A stretch of 60,000 bases of DNA from Nymphaea colorata (Eukaryota > Streptophyta > Magnoliopsida > Nymphaeales > Nymphaeaceae). The stretch covers positions 10,258,417 to 10,318,416 of the forward strand of contig NC_045149.1 in NCBI RefSeq assembly GCF_008831285.2, read 5' to 3'. Below the pieces are notes generated by a model. It ran no database searches, had not been told where the DNA came from, and worked only from the letters and a program-made list of their open reading frames with translations. The translations under genes were made by a program, and so were the position numbers. This document shows positions 23,892-35,145 of this stretch, piece by piece. Within the stretch, counting starts at the first letter, position 1; every line of letters starts with the position of its first letter.

Positions 23892-26800
23892 TCCTCCCTT
23901 CAAACTGGAGCATATAGATTGTACATGCTCAGTTTGGCACTTAAGAAAATATGCTGATCTTTAGAAACTGACTTCATAAACAAATATGCTGGTTGATTTT
24001 GTGAAGCAATATACTGAACTACAATCTTCCCATCAGTAACTAGATCACGCACAAAGTGAGAGTCCAATTTTATGTGTTTGGTGCATTCGTGCTGAATAGG
24101 ATTTGCTGCAATTTGAAGGCCAGATTTGTTATCACAGAATAGTGTAACTGGTTTGAAGTGACAAACATGCAAGTCAGTTAACATGTATTTAATCCATGTA
24201 ACTTTACCATAGGTATCAACCATTGATCTGTATTCTGCCTCAGCAGAGGATCTAGAAATGGTTGGTTGCTTCCTAGTTTCCAGGAAATTAAACTTTCTCA
24301 CAGAAATATATAGTAACCAGTGACAGATTTTCTTGTTTCCTTGCAGGCACCCCAATTGGCATCACAGTAAGCTGCAAGTTGGTAGTCTTCATCAGATGGA
24401 AGTAGTATGTCATTGCCAGGATGCAACTTCAACTATCTAACAACCCTCAATGCTTCATAAATCGACTCAACGAATGAACTGCAAAAACTATGTCTAGTCT
24501 TGTTGATGTCAAATAGATGAGACATCCAACCAGACGTCTGAACTAAGTTGGATCTTTGAGGGGTTCACCATCCAATGTCATGAATGTAGTTCTTGGTTCC
24601 ATGGGAGTATCACAGGGCTTTGCATTCAGCAATCCAAATTCATCTAATAAATCACAGGTACATTTTCTATGTGACAAGAAGATACCTTTCTTGGATTTAG
24701 ACAATCCTAGACCAAGAAAGTATTTTAGAGCCCCAAAATCCTTCATTTGAAATTGACTATGCAGATATTCCTTAAAATTTTCAATACTTCTTTTTTCATT
24801 TCCTGCTATTATGAGGCCATCTACATATATTAACATAACAATAAAAAAAATCTTCATGGTGTAGTGTGAATAGTGAGTAATCAGCATGAGTGAACAAAAC
24901 TATAAGACTTTAGAGCTGAGGTTAGTTTAGCAAACCAATTTCTAGGGATTTGTTTTAGCCCGTAGATAGACATATTTAGTTTGAAAATTTTGGTGTTTCC
25001 TTCAGTTCCATAACCTGAAGGTCACTCCAGATAAATATTCTCACTTAAATCACCATTCAAACTTTTTGCTACTACAGCCAAAAGGCATCGAACTGTGACC
25101 ATTCTTGCAACTGGAGGTGAATGTTTCGCAATAGTTCATGCCTTCCACTTGACTATACCCGTTGACGACTAATCTAACCTTGAATCTTTCAACTTCACCG
25201 TTGGCCTTATAATTAACCTTGTAGACCCACTTGCAGCCAATAGGTTTAGCATCGACAGGCAGTTCCACCAAACTCCATGTGTTGTTTGTCTCCAAAGCAT
25301 CAATTTTAGACTGCATCACCTTTTTTCAAATTGAATATGCTTGAGTATGACTAAAGGATGTGGGTTCAGCTCTATGGGAGATATTCAAAGAAATGATCTT
25401 TGTGATGGAGAAAATTTTGAAAAAGACAGGGAATTGAACAATGGATACCTGGTAGAAGGCATTTTTCCAGTTGAACCTGCATCTAATGACTCTCCATGAG
25501 CTATTCCACAGTAATAATCTTCCAATAAGATTGATGGTCTTCATTTTTTGGTTGATCTCCGGAGCGAAATTTGCTGTGAAATTGGATTTGATGCAAGTTT
25601 TCAGAATCAGAAGGGTTTAGTTCTATTGATACATTTTCAAGTTCAACAATAGGGCCTGATTGATCATTGTTTTGACTTGATGGTGGACAGTTTTCAACAT
25701 TTGGATACATATTTTGGGATTCAGGTGGTTTTGAGACATCCAAACTTTAGACTGATATTTTCTGCAATTTGACAATCATCTGCTGGAAAAGGAACCACAT
25801 GAAGCTTATTTCTATCTACGGGTGAGATTTGTTGTTTGAATGAAAATTAGTTTTCACAAAACACTACATCTCTACTAAACTGAACATTTTTTGGTCTCCA
25901 AACAATACACCTTGTAACCCTTTTGATTTGTAGGATAACCTAGAAAGACACATCGATAAGCTCTAGTGTCAAATTTATCCTTTGGACAGAGTTTTGTCAC
26001 ATAACGCAGGAATCCAAAAACCTTCAAGTGAGAGAAGGATGGATTGAACAGCATTTCATGAGGCGACTTGTTTTGCAACACAGTTGAAGCTATTTGGTTA
26101 ATCAAGTAGACAACTGCTAAGATGCATTCATCCCAAAAAGACAAAGGAACACCTGACTGAAATTTTAAAGCTCGAGCTACTTTTAATATGTAGTGATGTC
26201 GTCTGTCAACAATTCTATTCTATTGAGGAGAATAAGGGCATGTGTGCTGATGTTTAATCCCATTTTCTAAGAGAAAACTTTGTAGATCTTTGGAAAAAAG
26301 TTCCATTCCATTATCTATTTTGATTGTTAGGACTTTAGTTTCATATTGTTTTTCCACAATGATTATAAAATTTCTAAGCAACCAACCGGTCTCACTCTTA
26401 TGTTTCATTAGGTATACCCCAACAACCTTTGAAAAATCATCCACAATGGTCAAAAAGTAATTAGTACCAGATCGAGTAGCTTGAGAGTAAGGACCCCAAA
26501 GATTTCAATGAAGCAACTCAAATGGCTTAGAATGAGAAGTACTTAAACCAAAGGATAATCTAGATTGTTTTACAAAAGTGCAGACATGACAGAAAGTTCT
26601 TTTTAACTTTGTAATTGAGTCATATTGAGAAAACAACCAGTCCTTGGAGTGTGATGGATGTCCCAGCCATATGTGCTAGATTTGGATAGGTTTTGTTGAA
26701 GATTCAGAGCGATAGAACTAAGATTATTGAAATAGAACAGCCCATTCTTGAGTTCACCTAGACCAATCATCATCCTGGAGGTATGGCCCTGTAACAAGCA

Positions 26801-27439
26801 TCCATCAGAGGAGAAGGTTAGATGGCAATCATTTTCAAAGATCAGTCTACTTATCGAGAACAAGTTGTACGTAAAATTTGGTAAGTAGTAGACCCTTTTA
26901 AGTGTCAAAGTCGAAGAAATAATAACCTCACCAATGTGTGATGCATGAATTATTCTTCTATCTGGCAATCTAATAGGAAACATGTAGGTTAACTTGGACA
27001 CATTGGTCACAAGAGCAAGTGAAGAAGACAAGTGGTCAATGGAACCACTATCTATGATCCAGGTGTCAACGTCAACTTGGGACATACTTGCAAAGTTTGC
27101 CCAAAAATGGTTCTATCTTTTAACAGTCGTTTCAGTTGAGTATATTCATCCATAGTCAAGCACGACACATAATCTTTGTTGGAGGCTTGAGGCGGTGCAG
27201 CTAAAACTGCAGCATTTGATGACTTATTCTCATGTTCCACAACATTCACCAACGCTGGCCTTTCAGGTTTTGCTTTTCCTCCTCCTTTAAAATTTTGAGG
27301 GTAACCATTCAATTTATAGTATCTCTCTTTTGTATGCCCTGGTGTGCGACAGTAGCTGCAAAAATACGGTGATTTCCTAATACTTTTCCCTTTCATGGAA
27401 TGAAAATTTGTACTTACAGTAGATAGTCCAACATGTTCT
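23892..27439 (-). mobile_element. Ty1/copia element A, main part (interrupted by element B)
   Basis: Read on the minus strand from 27439 to 23892 the order is gag zinc knuckle, protease, integrase, reverse transcriptase, RNase H, polypurine tract: the Ty1/copia order. The gag region continues beyond element B at 33325-33470. No 5' LTR or primer-binding site was found on the right, so the element is 5'-truncated. Element B split it within gag and left the duplication GTTCT. Confidence 0.88.
23900..27434 (-). pseudogene. Copia A gag-pol remnant
   Basis: Domains in minus-strand order: gag CCHC knuckle (about 27360; last Cys replaced, reads CSYCRTPGHTKERYY); protease with WIIDSGSIDH (about 27060); integrase pieces (26453-26220 with TIVDDFS and IDNGMELF, then 26144-25875 ending RCVFLGYP); reverse transcriptase pieces (25319-25050 with PIGCKWVYK, 24887-24543 with LIYVDGLIIAG and KDFGALKYFLGL); RNase H (24355-23900 with SSAEAEYRSM and FCDNKSGLQIA). 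The polymerase YVDD is YVDG, and stops and frame changes separate most pieces. Not functional. Confidence 0.9.
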
Positions 27440-27726
27440 TGTTGAGAAAGCGATAAACGCAAATCAGGAAGATCCGCCCCTTCCTAAAATATCGAATGGT
27501 GATTGTAACCTCCCTCCTAAGATAATGGAAGGTGATCATAAATGTAATCAAGATCCTAAAAATGTGGATCTGGCTTATAACAACTATCCATCAAATAAAG
27601 GAAGCTCTCCCTCTCATAGTGTGTGAGAGGTTGAGGGAGAAAACTTCATCGTGGACGTAGGCCAACTCACTGGCTGAACCACGTTAAAATTTCCTGCTTT
27701 CTCTTCTTCTTCCTTTCCTTTTCACA
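27440..27726 (+). repeat. 5' LTR of copia B
   Basis: 287 bp, TG...CA bounded, ending in a pyrimidine-rich stretch before TTTTCACA. Same length as the 3' copy with about 92% identity by eye. Confidence 0.95.
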
Positions 27727-27739
27727 TGGTATCAGAGCC
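27727..27739 (+). other. Primer-binding site of copia B (initiator tRNA-Met)
   Basis: TGGTATCAGAGCC begins at the first base after the LTR. It is the classic plant copia primer-binding site, complementary to the 3' end of initiator methionine tRNA. Confidence 0.93.
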
Positions 27740-28242
27740 ACAGAGGCACATGTGAGGAGTAGAGGTCGAATAGATGAATCTCTTGTCCGTCCGATGGTTG
27801 TTGCCAATGATCAACGTTTTCAAATATTCATCACCATCTGCTGACTCGTCTCATCTCTGCTTGGAGGATTTCTTGTCGTCGATTTGTCAGCCTGTTCAAG
27901 ATTGTCGTCAGCTTGTTCAAGTTTTAAAACATTTTGATCCATATTTTTCTCTACTATCCTCACAACGTGTGACTGTCTCTGGCAAAAGGGGTTTCACCTA
28001 TCTCCAGCAGGTGGTGAACAAAATCTCCCCTTGATCTGATCTGAGGGACGCCTAAGTTTCTACTTTTATTTCTCACGTTTTCAGTAGAAGACATCTTTCA
28101 CCAGTGGTAATTTCTCTGGTGTTTCTGGTTGTCGAGCAAAAGCACCATGGACGTTCAGACATCTCCTATCAATATGCTTGTTCAAGATCTAAAATCGTCG
28201 TTTTTGCCTCCATAAATTTCTCTACTATTTTCTGTACGTGTG

Positions 28243-28620
28243 AGAGTCGCTGGTTTTAGGAAGCTGTTTCCAAGAGTGTCAAAACAGAGCACTGCGATTT
28301 TGGCCAGTGTTGTTAGCTCCAGTAGCGACAGAAGTCGAGTAAGGGCTCATTGGATTCGTCTGTCTTCGAGAAACATTCCCACCAATTTTCATAATTTTTG
28401 GAGTAGGCATTGAGGAGCTATTGATTTTACAAGAGTTGCTGGTTTCAGAAAGCTATTTCCGAGAGTGACAGAACAGAGCACAGCGATTTTGGCCGGCATT
28501 GTGAGTTCCGACAGCGACAGAAGTCGAGCAAGGACTCATTTGATTCGTCTGTCATCGAGGAACATTCCCACCAATTTTCATAATTTTTGGAGTAGGCATT
28601 GAGGAGCTATTGATTTTACA
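28243..28620 (+). repeat. Two tandem 189-bp units in the leader of copia B
   Basis: Unit 1 is 28243-28431 and unit 2 is 28432-28620, with the start of a third at 28621. Both carry AGCGACAGAAGTCGAG or a close variant and TTTTGGAGTAGGCATTGAGG. They lie between the primer-binding site and gag. Confidence 0.9.
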
Positions 28621-28778
28621 AGAGTCGTTGGCTTTCTGTAATTCCTGTGAGGGAAAACCTCACCTACGATTCCAACAGAGGAGTCTTCTATCAGAACTCA
28701 GCCATTGTTTTCACCGGTGTTAGTTTTCTATGGTGGTTCTGGTTGTTGAGCACTAGAACCTTAGTATTTTATTCCTCA

Positions 28779-31700
28779 ATGGCAACGTCAAACTCGTCAT
28801 CTTCCACAACATTTAGTTCTAACCCTGTTGCACCATCAACTACTCAGTCGAATACATTTTCCAGTTTGGTATCTGTCAAGTTAGATCGAACAAATTATTT
28901 ATTATGGTGTTCTCAAATTACCAGCATTATGAAAAGTCAAAGACTACTAAGGTATGTCAATGCCACCCTTACTGCTCCTCCTGAGTATCTTGATGCAAAT
29001 CAAACCATAGTAAATCTTAATTTTGAAGCATGGGAACGAGCAGATCAATTAGCTTTAAATTGGATTAAGGTTATAGTATTCGAATATATTATGCCACAAT
29101 GAATTTCATATTCCATTGCACATGAGGCTTTGTGTTCTCTAGAACAACAATATGTTTCTCAATCTAACTTGTGAATCATTCAATTTAAAAGAGATTTACA
29201 GAACGTAAAGAAAGGAGATATGATGATGGCTGTTATCTAAATCATGTCAAATTTTTATATGACTCTTTAGCTGTTGTTAATCATAAGGTTTCTGACACTG
29301 ATTTGGTTTGATATACACTTAACGGACTATCCACTAAATATGAGGTCTTCATCACTACCATAACTACATTCAAGACTCTACCAAGTTCCTCTGAAATTTT
29401 GATATGCTCATTTCTCAAGAAAATCATCGGCAAATTCTTTCACCTCCTCTTTATATTTCTCAAGAAACAAAAATGGTAGCCATGGTTGCTCATCGGATTG
29501 GCAACCGTGAGAATTCTTATGCAAGAGGGAGAGGAGACCGGAACGGTGGTTGCAGCAACTATAACTCATACAAAGATAGTGGTCGCGGCAACTTTGGCTC
29601 ATTCAATGGAGGATGTGGTAACAATAGAGGCCATGGGTATAATGGAGGCCGCAGTAATATCTCTAACTACAAAAATGCATGCAGCTGTTACTTGCCAATA
29701 TTGTGGTCGCAAGGGTCACAATGCTTGTCAGTGTTATGATATTCTTAAAACTTTTACGGCTATGGCTCTCAATACAGGAACAACTAATAGTGCTGCTTCA
29801 TCTTCGACTTCCTCTCCTAATGTGATGGACAACAATCAAAAGTGGTATCTGGACACGGGGGTGTCCCATCATATGACAAACAGTGATCAATCTATGGAAG
29901 ATAAATTATCTTATCATGGTTGCAATTCTGTTATTGTTGGCAACAGAGAAAAACTATCCAATAGAAGCATCGTAACATGTTCGTACCTTACAAGCATGAA
30001 AGTTTTCAATTAAAGAATGTGCTTCATGTTCCTATGATTCATAAGAACCTACTGTCTGTTGCTAAGTTCACTAGAGATAATGACTGCAAAATGGAATTTA
30101 CGCCTCATGATTTTTCTATCAAGAAAATGCAGGAGGGAAAAATAATGCATCAGGGACGGCTTAAGGATGAGCTTTACGCATGGACGAACACTAGCACTGC
30201 TGAAAGAAAACTGCCTAATGGAAATAATTTGCAGACATGCAACACTTACATTTCTTGTTTCAATAATGTTGCTCAAGTTTCTAGAGATACTTTCAAACTT
30301 TGGCATGAACATTTGGAACATGTAAAATGACTCTTTATTGAATCGCATGACCTCATCTAAGTATATTGCTGCTGACTCAATGCCTAAAGAGCATTTTTGT
30401 TCTGTTTGTGCTTTAGCTAAGATGCATCGGTTGCCCTTTGATTTAGCTGAGTTAAAAATATCTTCTCCTTTAGAATTATCACATGTTGATTTATGGGGAC
30501 CTTCACCATGTATCTCTAGAGAAGGTTACAAATATTACTTGATAATAGTATATGATATTTCTATGTTCACCTGGATTTTTATGCTTACAAAGAAGTCCGA
30601 AACCTTCTTGTGCTTCCAAAACTTTCACAAGATCATAGGAAAAACAACTTGAACACAAGATCAAAGTTTTTCATAGTGATTGCGGAGGTGAGTTTATGAG
30701 TGCAGAATTTTCTGTATATCTTGCTTCTCATTTTACTCAAAGACGACTCTCATGTCCCTATACACCACAACAAAATGGTGTAGCAGAACGAAAACATCGC
30801 CACATTGTTGAAATTGGACTTACTATGCTTATTAATGCTTGTATGCCAGCTTATTTTTGGACTAATGCTTTCAGAATTGCAGTATATATTATCAATATGT
30901 TACCGATTAGTGCCCAAGTATCATCTCCATTCGAGAAACTTCTTGGTACTAAACCTCAATTGGAGAACCTTAAAGTTTTTGGACGCACTGCTTATCCATT
31001 AGTAAGTCATCAAAATAAATCGAAACGTGCTCCAAAGTCCCATGCATGTGTCTTTCTTGGGTTCCCAAAATGTTTTAAGGGCTACATATAATCCCTTAAA
31101 CAAGCATATTACTATTTCCAGACATGTTATATTTGATGAAAACACCATTTTATACTATGGAACGCAACCACCCACTACTTCTCAAGAGATCATCCTGGTT
31201 AGCTAAAGATACCTCCCAAACCACCACCGGTTCCCAACTCATCCATTTACCCAATCCTAGTGCACCCACTCTAAGCTAGCCTTCAAATGTCTCTCCCAAC
31301 CGTCACTTTTACCAACAAACCAACACAGTTATTTCCGCACCTACAACCCAGGAAGAATCCAATCAACCTTCCTCATCTCCTGAAAACCTTAGTCGTATCA
31401 AAAACCACTCCATGATTACCCATTCTCAAGATGGAACCCACCGACTTAGAGTATTCACCTATCTTAGTGAAGACAAAACCTATTGACATTGAAAATGAAC
31501 CTCTTGACTTACAAGAAGCTCTACAGGATGATCGATGGCAAGCAGCTATGAACAGTGAGATTGAAGCTCTTCACAAAAATAAAACTTGGGACTTGATTCC
31601 TTGTATGCCTCATTATAATGTAGTGGGATGTCAATGGATCTACAAAATCAAGCGGCGTGCCGATGGCTCTGTATCTCGGTTTAAAGCATGCCTTGTAGCC

Positions 31701-32990
31701 AAAGGATATAATCAACGTGAAGGGATTGATTACGTCGATACTTTCAGCCTAGTGGTGAAGCCTACTCTATTCATCTTGTTCTCTCCATTGCCACTAGTTG
31801 AAAATGGAAATTTCATCAACTTGATGTTAACAATGTCTTCCTTCATGGAACTCTAAAGGAAAAAGTTTATATGAGTCAGTCTTCAGGGTTTGAAGACAAG
31901 AGCAATCCACTCCATGTATGTAGGTTGAAGAATTCTCTATATGGCTCAAACAAGCTCCTTGGGCTTGGTTTGAAAGTCTGAGCACATATCCTATATCCAA
32001 GGGATTTAAAGGATCCAAATCTGACTCATCCATGTTCATATATTCGTCTAAGTTCTACATTACCTATATTCTCATTTATGTAGAAGATATTATTGTGACT
32101 GGAAGCTCTTCGCAGGAATTACAAAAATTTATCTATGACATCGGCAATAAGTTCTCCATCAAAGATCTTGGGACAATTCATTACTTTCTTGGACTAGAAG
32201 TCAACCACCAAGCTAATGGGCTTCTTTTATCACAACACAAATATATCACAAATATTCTCAAAAGAGGTCAAATAGAAGAAGCCAAGGTGATAAACACACC
32301 AGCATCACCTAATGTACATCTATCCAAGTTTGAAGGAGATACACTCAAAGATGGAATTCCGTACAGAAGCATTGTAGGTGCATTACAGTATGTAACACTC
32401 ACTCGCCTAGATATCGCATTTGTTGTCAACAAGACTTGTCAATTCCTTCATGAACCTACCAATATACATTGGATTCATGTGAAGCGAATATTTCGCTATC
32501 TTCAAGGAACACAACATGTTGGCCTACATATAAAAAGAGTGACTGATTGAAAACTTCAAGCCTACTCTAATGCAGATTGAGCTGGATGTCTTGATGATAG
32601 GAGGTCAACAAGTGGATTCATCACCATGCTTGGAGGAAATATTATATCATAGGGATCTAACAAGCAGCACAACTGTTGCTCGCTCAAGCGTAGAAGCAGA
32701 ATATAAAGCCATGGCTGGGACTGCAACTGAATTAATATGGTTGCAACATATTCTTAATGATCTTCAACTTCTTATACAAAAGGTGCCAACATTCAAGTGT
32801 GATAATCTAACATATCTTGCAGCCAATCATGTATTTCATGCCCGTGCCCAACATATCGAGATTCATTTCCAATTTGTTAGAGAAAAAGTGGCAGCACGAG
32901 AGATTAAAATTGAGTTCATTAAATCTGAAGATCAGCTTGCAGATATTCTGACTAAGGTAGTGGCCGGACCAAATTTCATGATCTCAAGAA
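28779..32990 (+). pseudogene. Copia B gag-pol remnant
   Basis: Gag starts at ATG 28779 (MATSNSSSST) and is stopped at about 29100, then recovers in other frames. CCHC knuckle CQYCGRKGHNACQC at about 29692. Protease WYLDTGVSHHMT at about 29843. GAG-pre-integrase LWHEHLEHV near 30300. Integrase 30370-31090 with HVDLWGP and PQQNGVAERKHRHI; the first acidic site reads VYDIS where IVDD is usual, and a stop splits the domain. Reverse transcriptase pieces 31431-31850 (VVGCQWIYKIK) and 32032-32550 (LIYVEDIIVTG, so YVDD reads YVED). RNase H 32570-32990 (SSVEAEYKAM, QLADILTK). Internal stops and frameshifts make it non-functional. Confidence 0.92.
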
Positions 32991-33032
32991 CAAGTTCAAC
33001 CTTGTTCCCACAAGGGTTGGCTTGTGGGGTCG

Positions 33033-33319
33033 TGTTGAGAAAGAGATAAATGTAGATCAGGAAGATCCGCCCCTTCCTAAAATATCGAATGGTGATTATA
33101 ACCTCCCTTCTAAGATAATGGAAGGTGAACAGGAATGTAATCAAGAACCTAAAATTATGGATCTGGCTTGTAACAGCTATCCATTAAATAAAGGATGCTC
33201 TCCCTCTTACAGTGTGTGAGAGATTGAGGGAGAAAACTTCATCATGGATGTAGGCCAACTCACTGGTTGAACCACGTTAAAATTTCCTGCTTTCTCTTCT
33301 TCTTCCTTTCCTTTTCACA
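33033..33319 (+). repeat. 3' LTR of copia B
   Basis: 287 bp. It follows a G-rich tract (GGCTTGTGGGGTCG) that probably serves as polypurine tract and ends at TTTTCACA before the target duplication. Confidence 0.95.
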
Positions 33320-33324
33320 GTTCT

Positions 33325-33470
33325 ATTAGCAGGATGGATTTTTATTTCCCTTTGTTTTTCTTCTTGCAGAAATAGTGAATACACCTTCTGAACTATAGGT
33401 AACAGGTCCAGCAATAAGATTTGGCCTCTGATTACATGAAACAAGTCATTCAGACCTATAAGGGACTATT
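33325..33470 (-). pseudogene. Copia A gag, upstream part separated by element B
   Basis: The minus strand encodes a gag stretch with GLNDLFHVIRGQILLLDLLP and VYSLFLQEEKQRE, the conserved core of plant copia gag. It lies just upstream of the CCHC part found at 27434. A stop occurs a few codons before GLND and homology fades after about 33470. Confidence 0.8.
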
Positions 33471-35137
33471 TTATTTTGTAATAATATGAATGAGTGCAGA
33501 TTACCTACAACCTGCAATTAGCCATCACATCAAAACATTGCCCAAAATTATCCATGGAATAGCTCAATTACAATTCCTTCATGTAAATGGGAATTACTTG
33601 CATGGCTACAAGCAACAGATGTAAGCTATGTTCCCTGAAGTCAAAAGAATGAAACATAAAGGGTTTCACATTAGCTTATCATGGAGACTTTCAAAATGAA
33701 GGAATCTAATATTCTACCAGGCATGAGATTACCTGCGCAACACAAATAATGGAAGCGAAAAACCCAAGTTTGACTGAAACAGGAAACATTGTGTACCTAT
33801 AAATTGCAAACAAAGAAAGCAGACGTTGTTGTGCATCCCTACTAAAGGATGAATTATTTCCATACAACTATGAGAGCTTTTCTTGCATGATTATAATAGA
33901 ACTAGAAATTAAATGTAGTAATGTGATTCAATTAATCAATTGTGAAAATAAGTAATACTAAGTGGTTCACTCAAAACTTGTTCAATATCAAGGATAGCAA
34001 CTAGAATGTTTCTGACTCCAATTATTCATAAATATGATAACAAAGAAAGCAATGCATGAATCTATCTAAGTTGCTTGATTGCTTGTTCTTTGAGTGGTGA
34101 AGACCAACTCTCTAAGCAATTTAACTTGTTGTTGCGAACTTGCATTCTCCTACTCCAAAACAGTATTCCTTAAGTTGTGCAATCTCCACCTTTGCAATTT
34201 CTGCCATTTTAGAACGTTTAGCAGCTTCTTTTTGATGTGCAACCGAACTTTTGGATTGAATATGTCTATGAAGTTTAACCCTAATCTATATGTACGTACA
34301 TGTCCACTATGCTCTCATCCCATGGCTATTGCAAAGACATCATTTGGGCTTTCCTTATCATGATAATTTGAAGGTAGGAAGATGTTGCCTCTCTAAGTTT
34401 CGCCAAAACATACAAGCTTGAATTATCAATCATGAAATTAACAGCACACAATAGTAGAATATCTAAGCAGATGATGTACAAGAAGATGTATATACAATTG
34501 AATAACACATACGATCGGTTGTTTAGCTTTTGCTAAGTGCATTTGTATAATGACATCCATGCATGAGGGCTTGTTTCTTTTATGTGTTTCCTTCTAATGT
34601 CATAAAAGCATTATTATATTTTGCAATTCTAAAATAGAAAGAATTATACATGAGAAAGACATGTCATACCCATTCATGTTGTGTTTAGGCACTTTAACTT
34701 GGCTCGTTCGCTTTGTTTTTTTTTTTTTTCAATTTTGCCTATAATTTAATATTTACATTATCAGACATGTGTGATTTCTTTATTATAAACTAAATGTAAT
34801 ATATTTACCTTCCACTTTGGTGAATTCCATCTCTGTAGGCAAGTGGCCATTGTTGTGGGTCAACTAATTCATCTTTGATCACATGATCTTTGTCATTGTC
34901 AAATGGATCAAAGTACTACTTTTTCAGTGTGCACTACCAATATTTCCACATCATATTCAGTTTCATCATAACCTACCTCATAGACTTCTCCAAATCAAAT
35001 TTGGCCTACATAGTGTGTTATATGTTACAATTTGTGTCAAACACATAGATTAAAATAGGTTAAAAGCCCACATATTGTCCTTGTATGAGGCATCTTTGGC
35101 CAACTATCAAAATGTATTGGACTTACATCTCTGTTAC
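33471..35137. other. Unassigned DNA with possible minus-strand exon scraps
   Basis: No complete gene. On the minus strand about 34110-34240 reads EAAKRSKMAEIAKVEIAQLK, charged and coiled-coil-like, and about 34900-34995 reads EVYEVGYDETEYDVEIL before a stop. Both look more protein-like than chance, but neither has intact continuations and I do not recognise the family. Confidence 0.25.
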
Positions 35138-35145
35138 ATGCTAGC

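Larger units (their letters stand above)
27440..33319 (+). mobile_element. Ty1/copia element B, full length, defective
   Basis: A 5,880-bp element with two 287-bp LTRs starting TGTTGAGAAAG and ending TTTTCACA. It is flanked by GTTCT at 27435-27439 and 33320-33324. A TGGTATCAGAGCC primer-binding site for initiator tRNA-Met follows the 5' LTR directly. By hand alignment the LTRs differ at about 22 of 287 positions, mostly transitions, so the insertion is old. It sits in the opposite orientation inside the gag region of element A. The coding region is broken by several stops and frameshifts. Confidence 0.95.

Noticed and set aside
33471-34100. 5' LTR and primer-binding site of copia A
   Set aside because: Neither a copy of the putative 3' LTR start nor a tRNA-complementary site was found; the element appears 5'-truncated.
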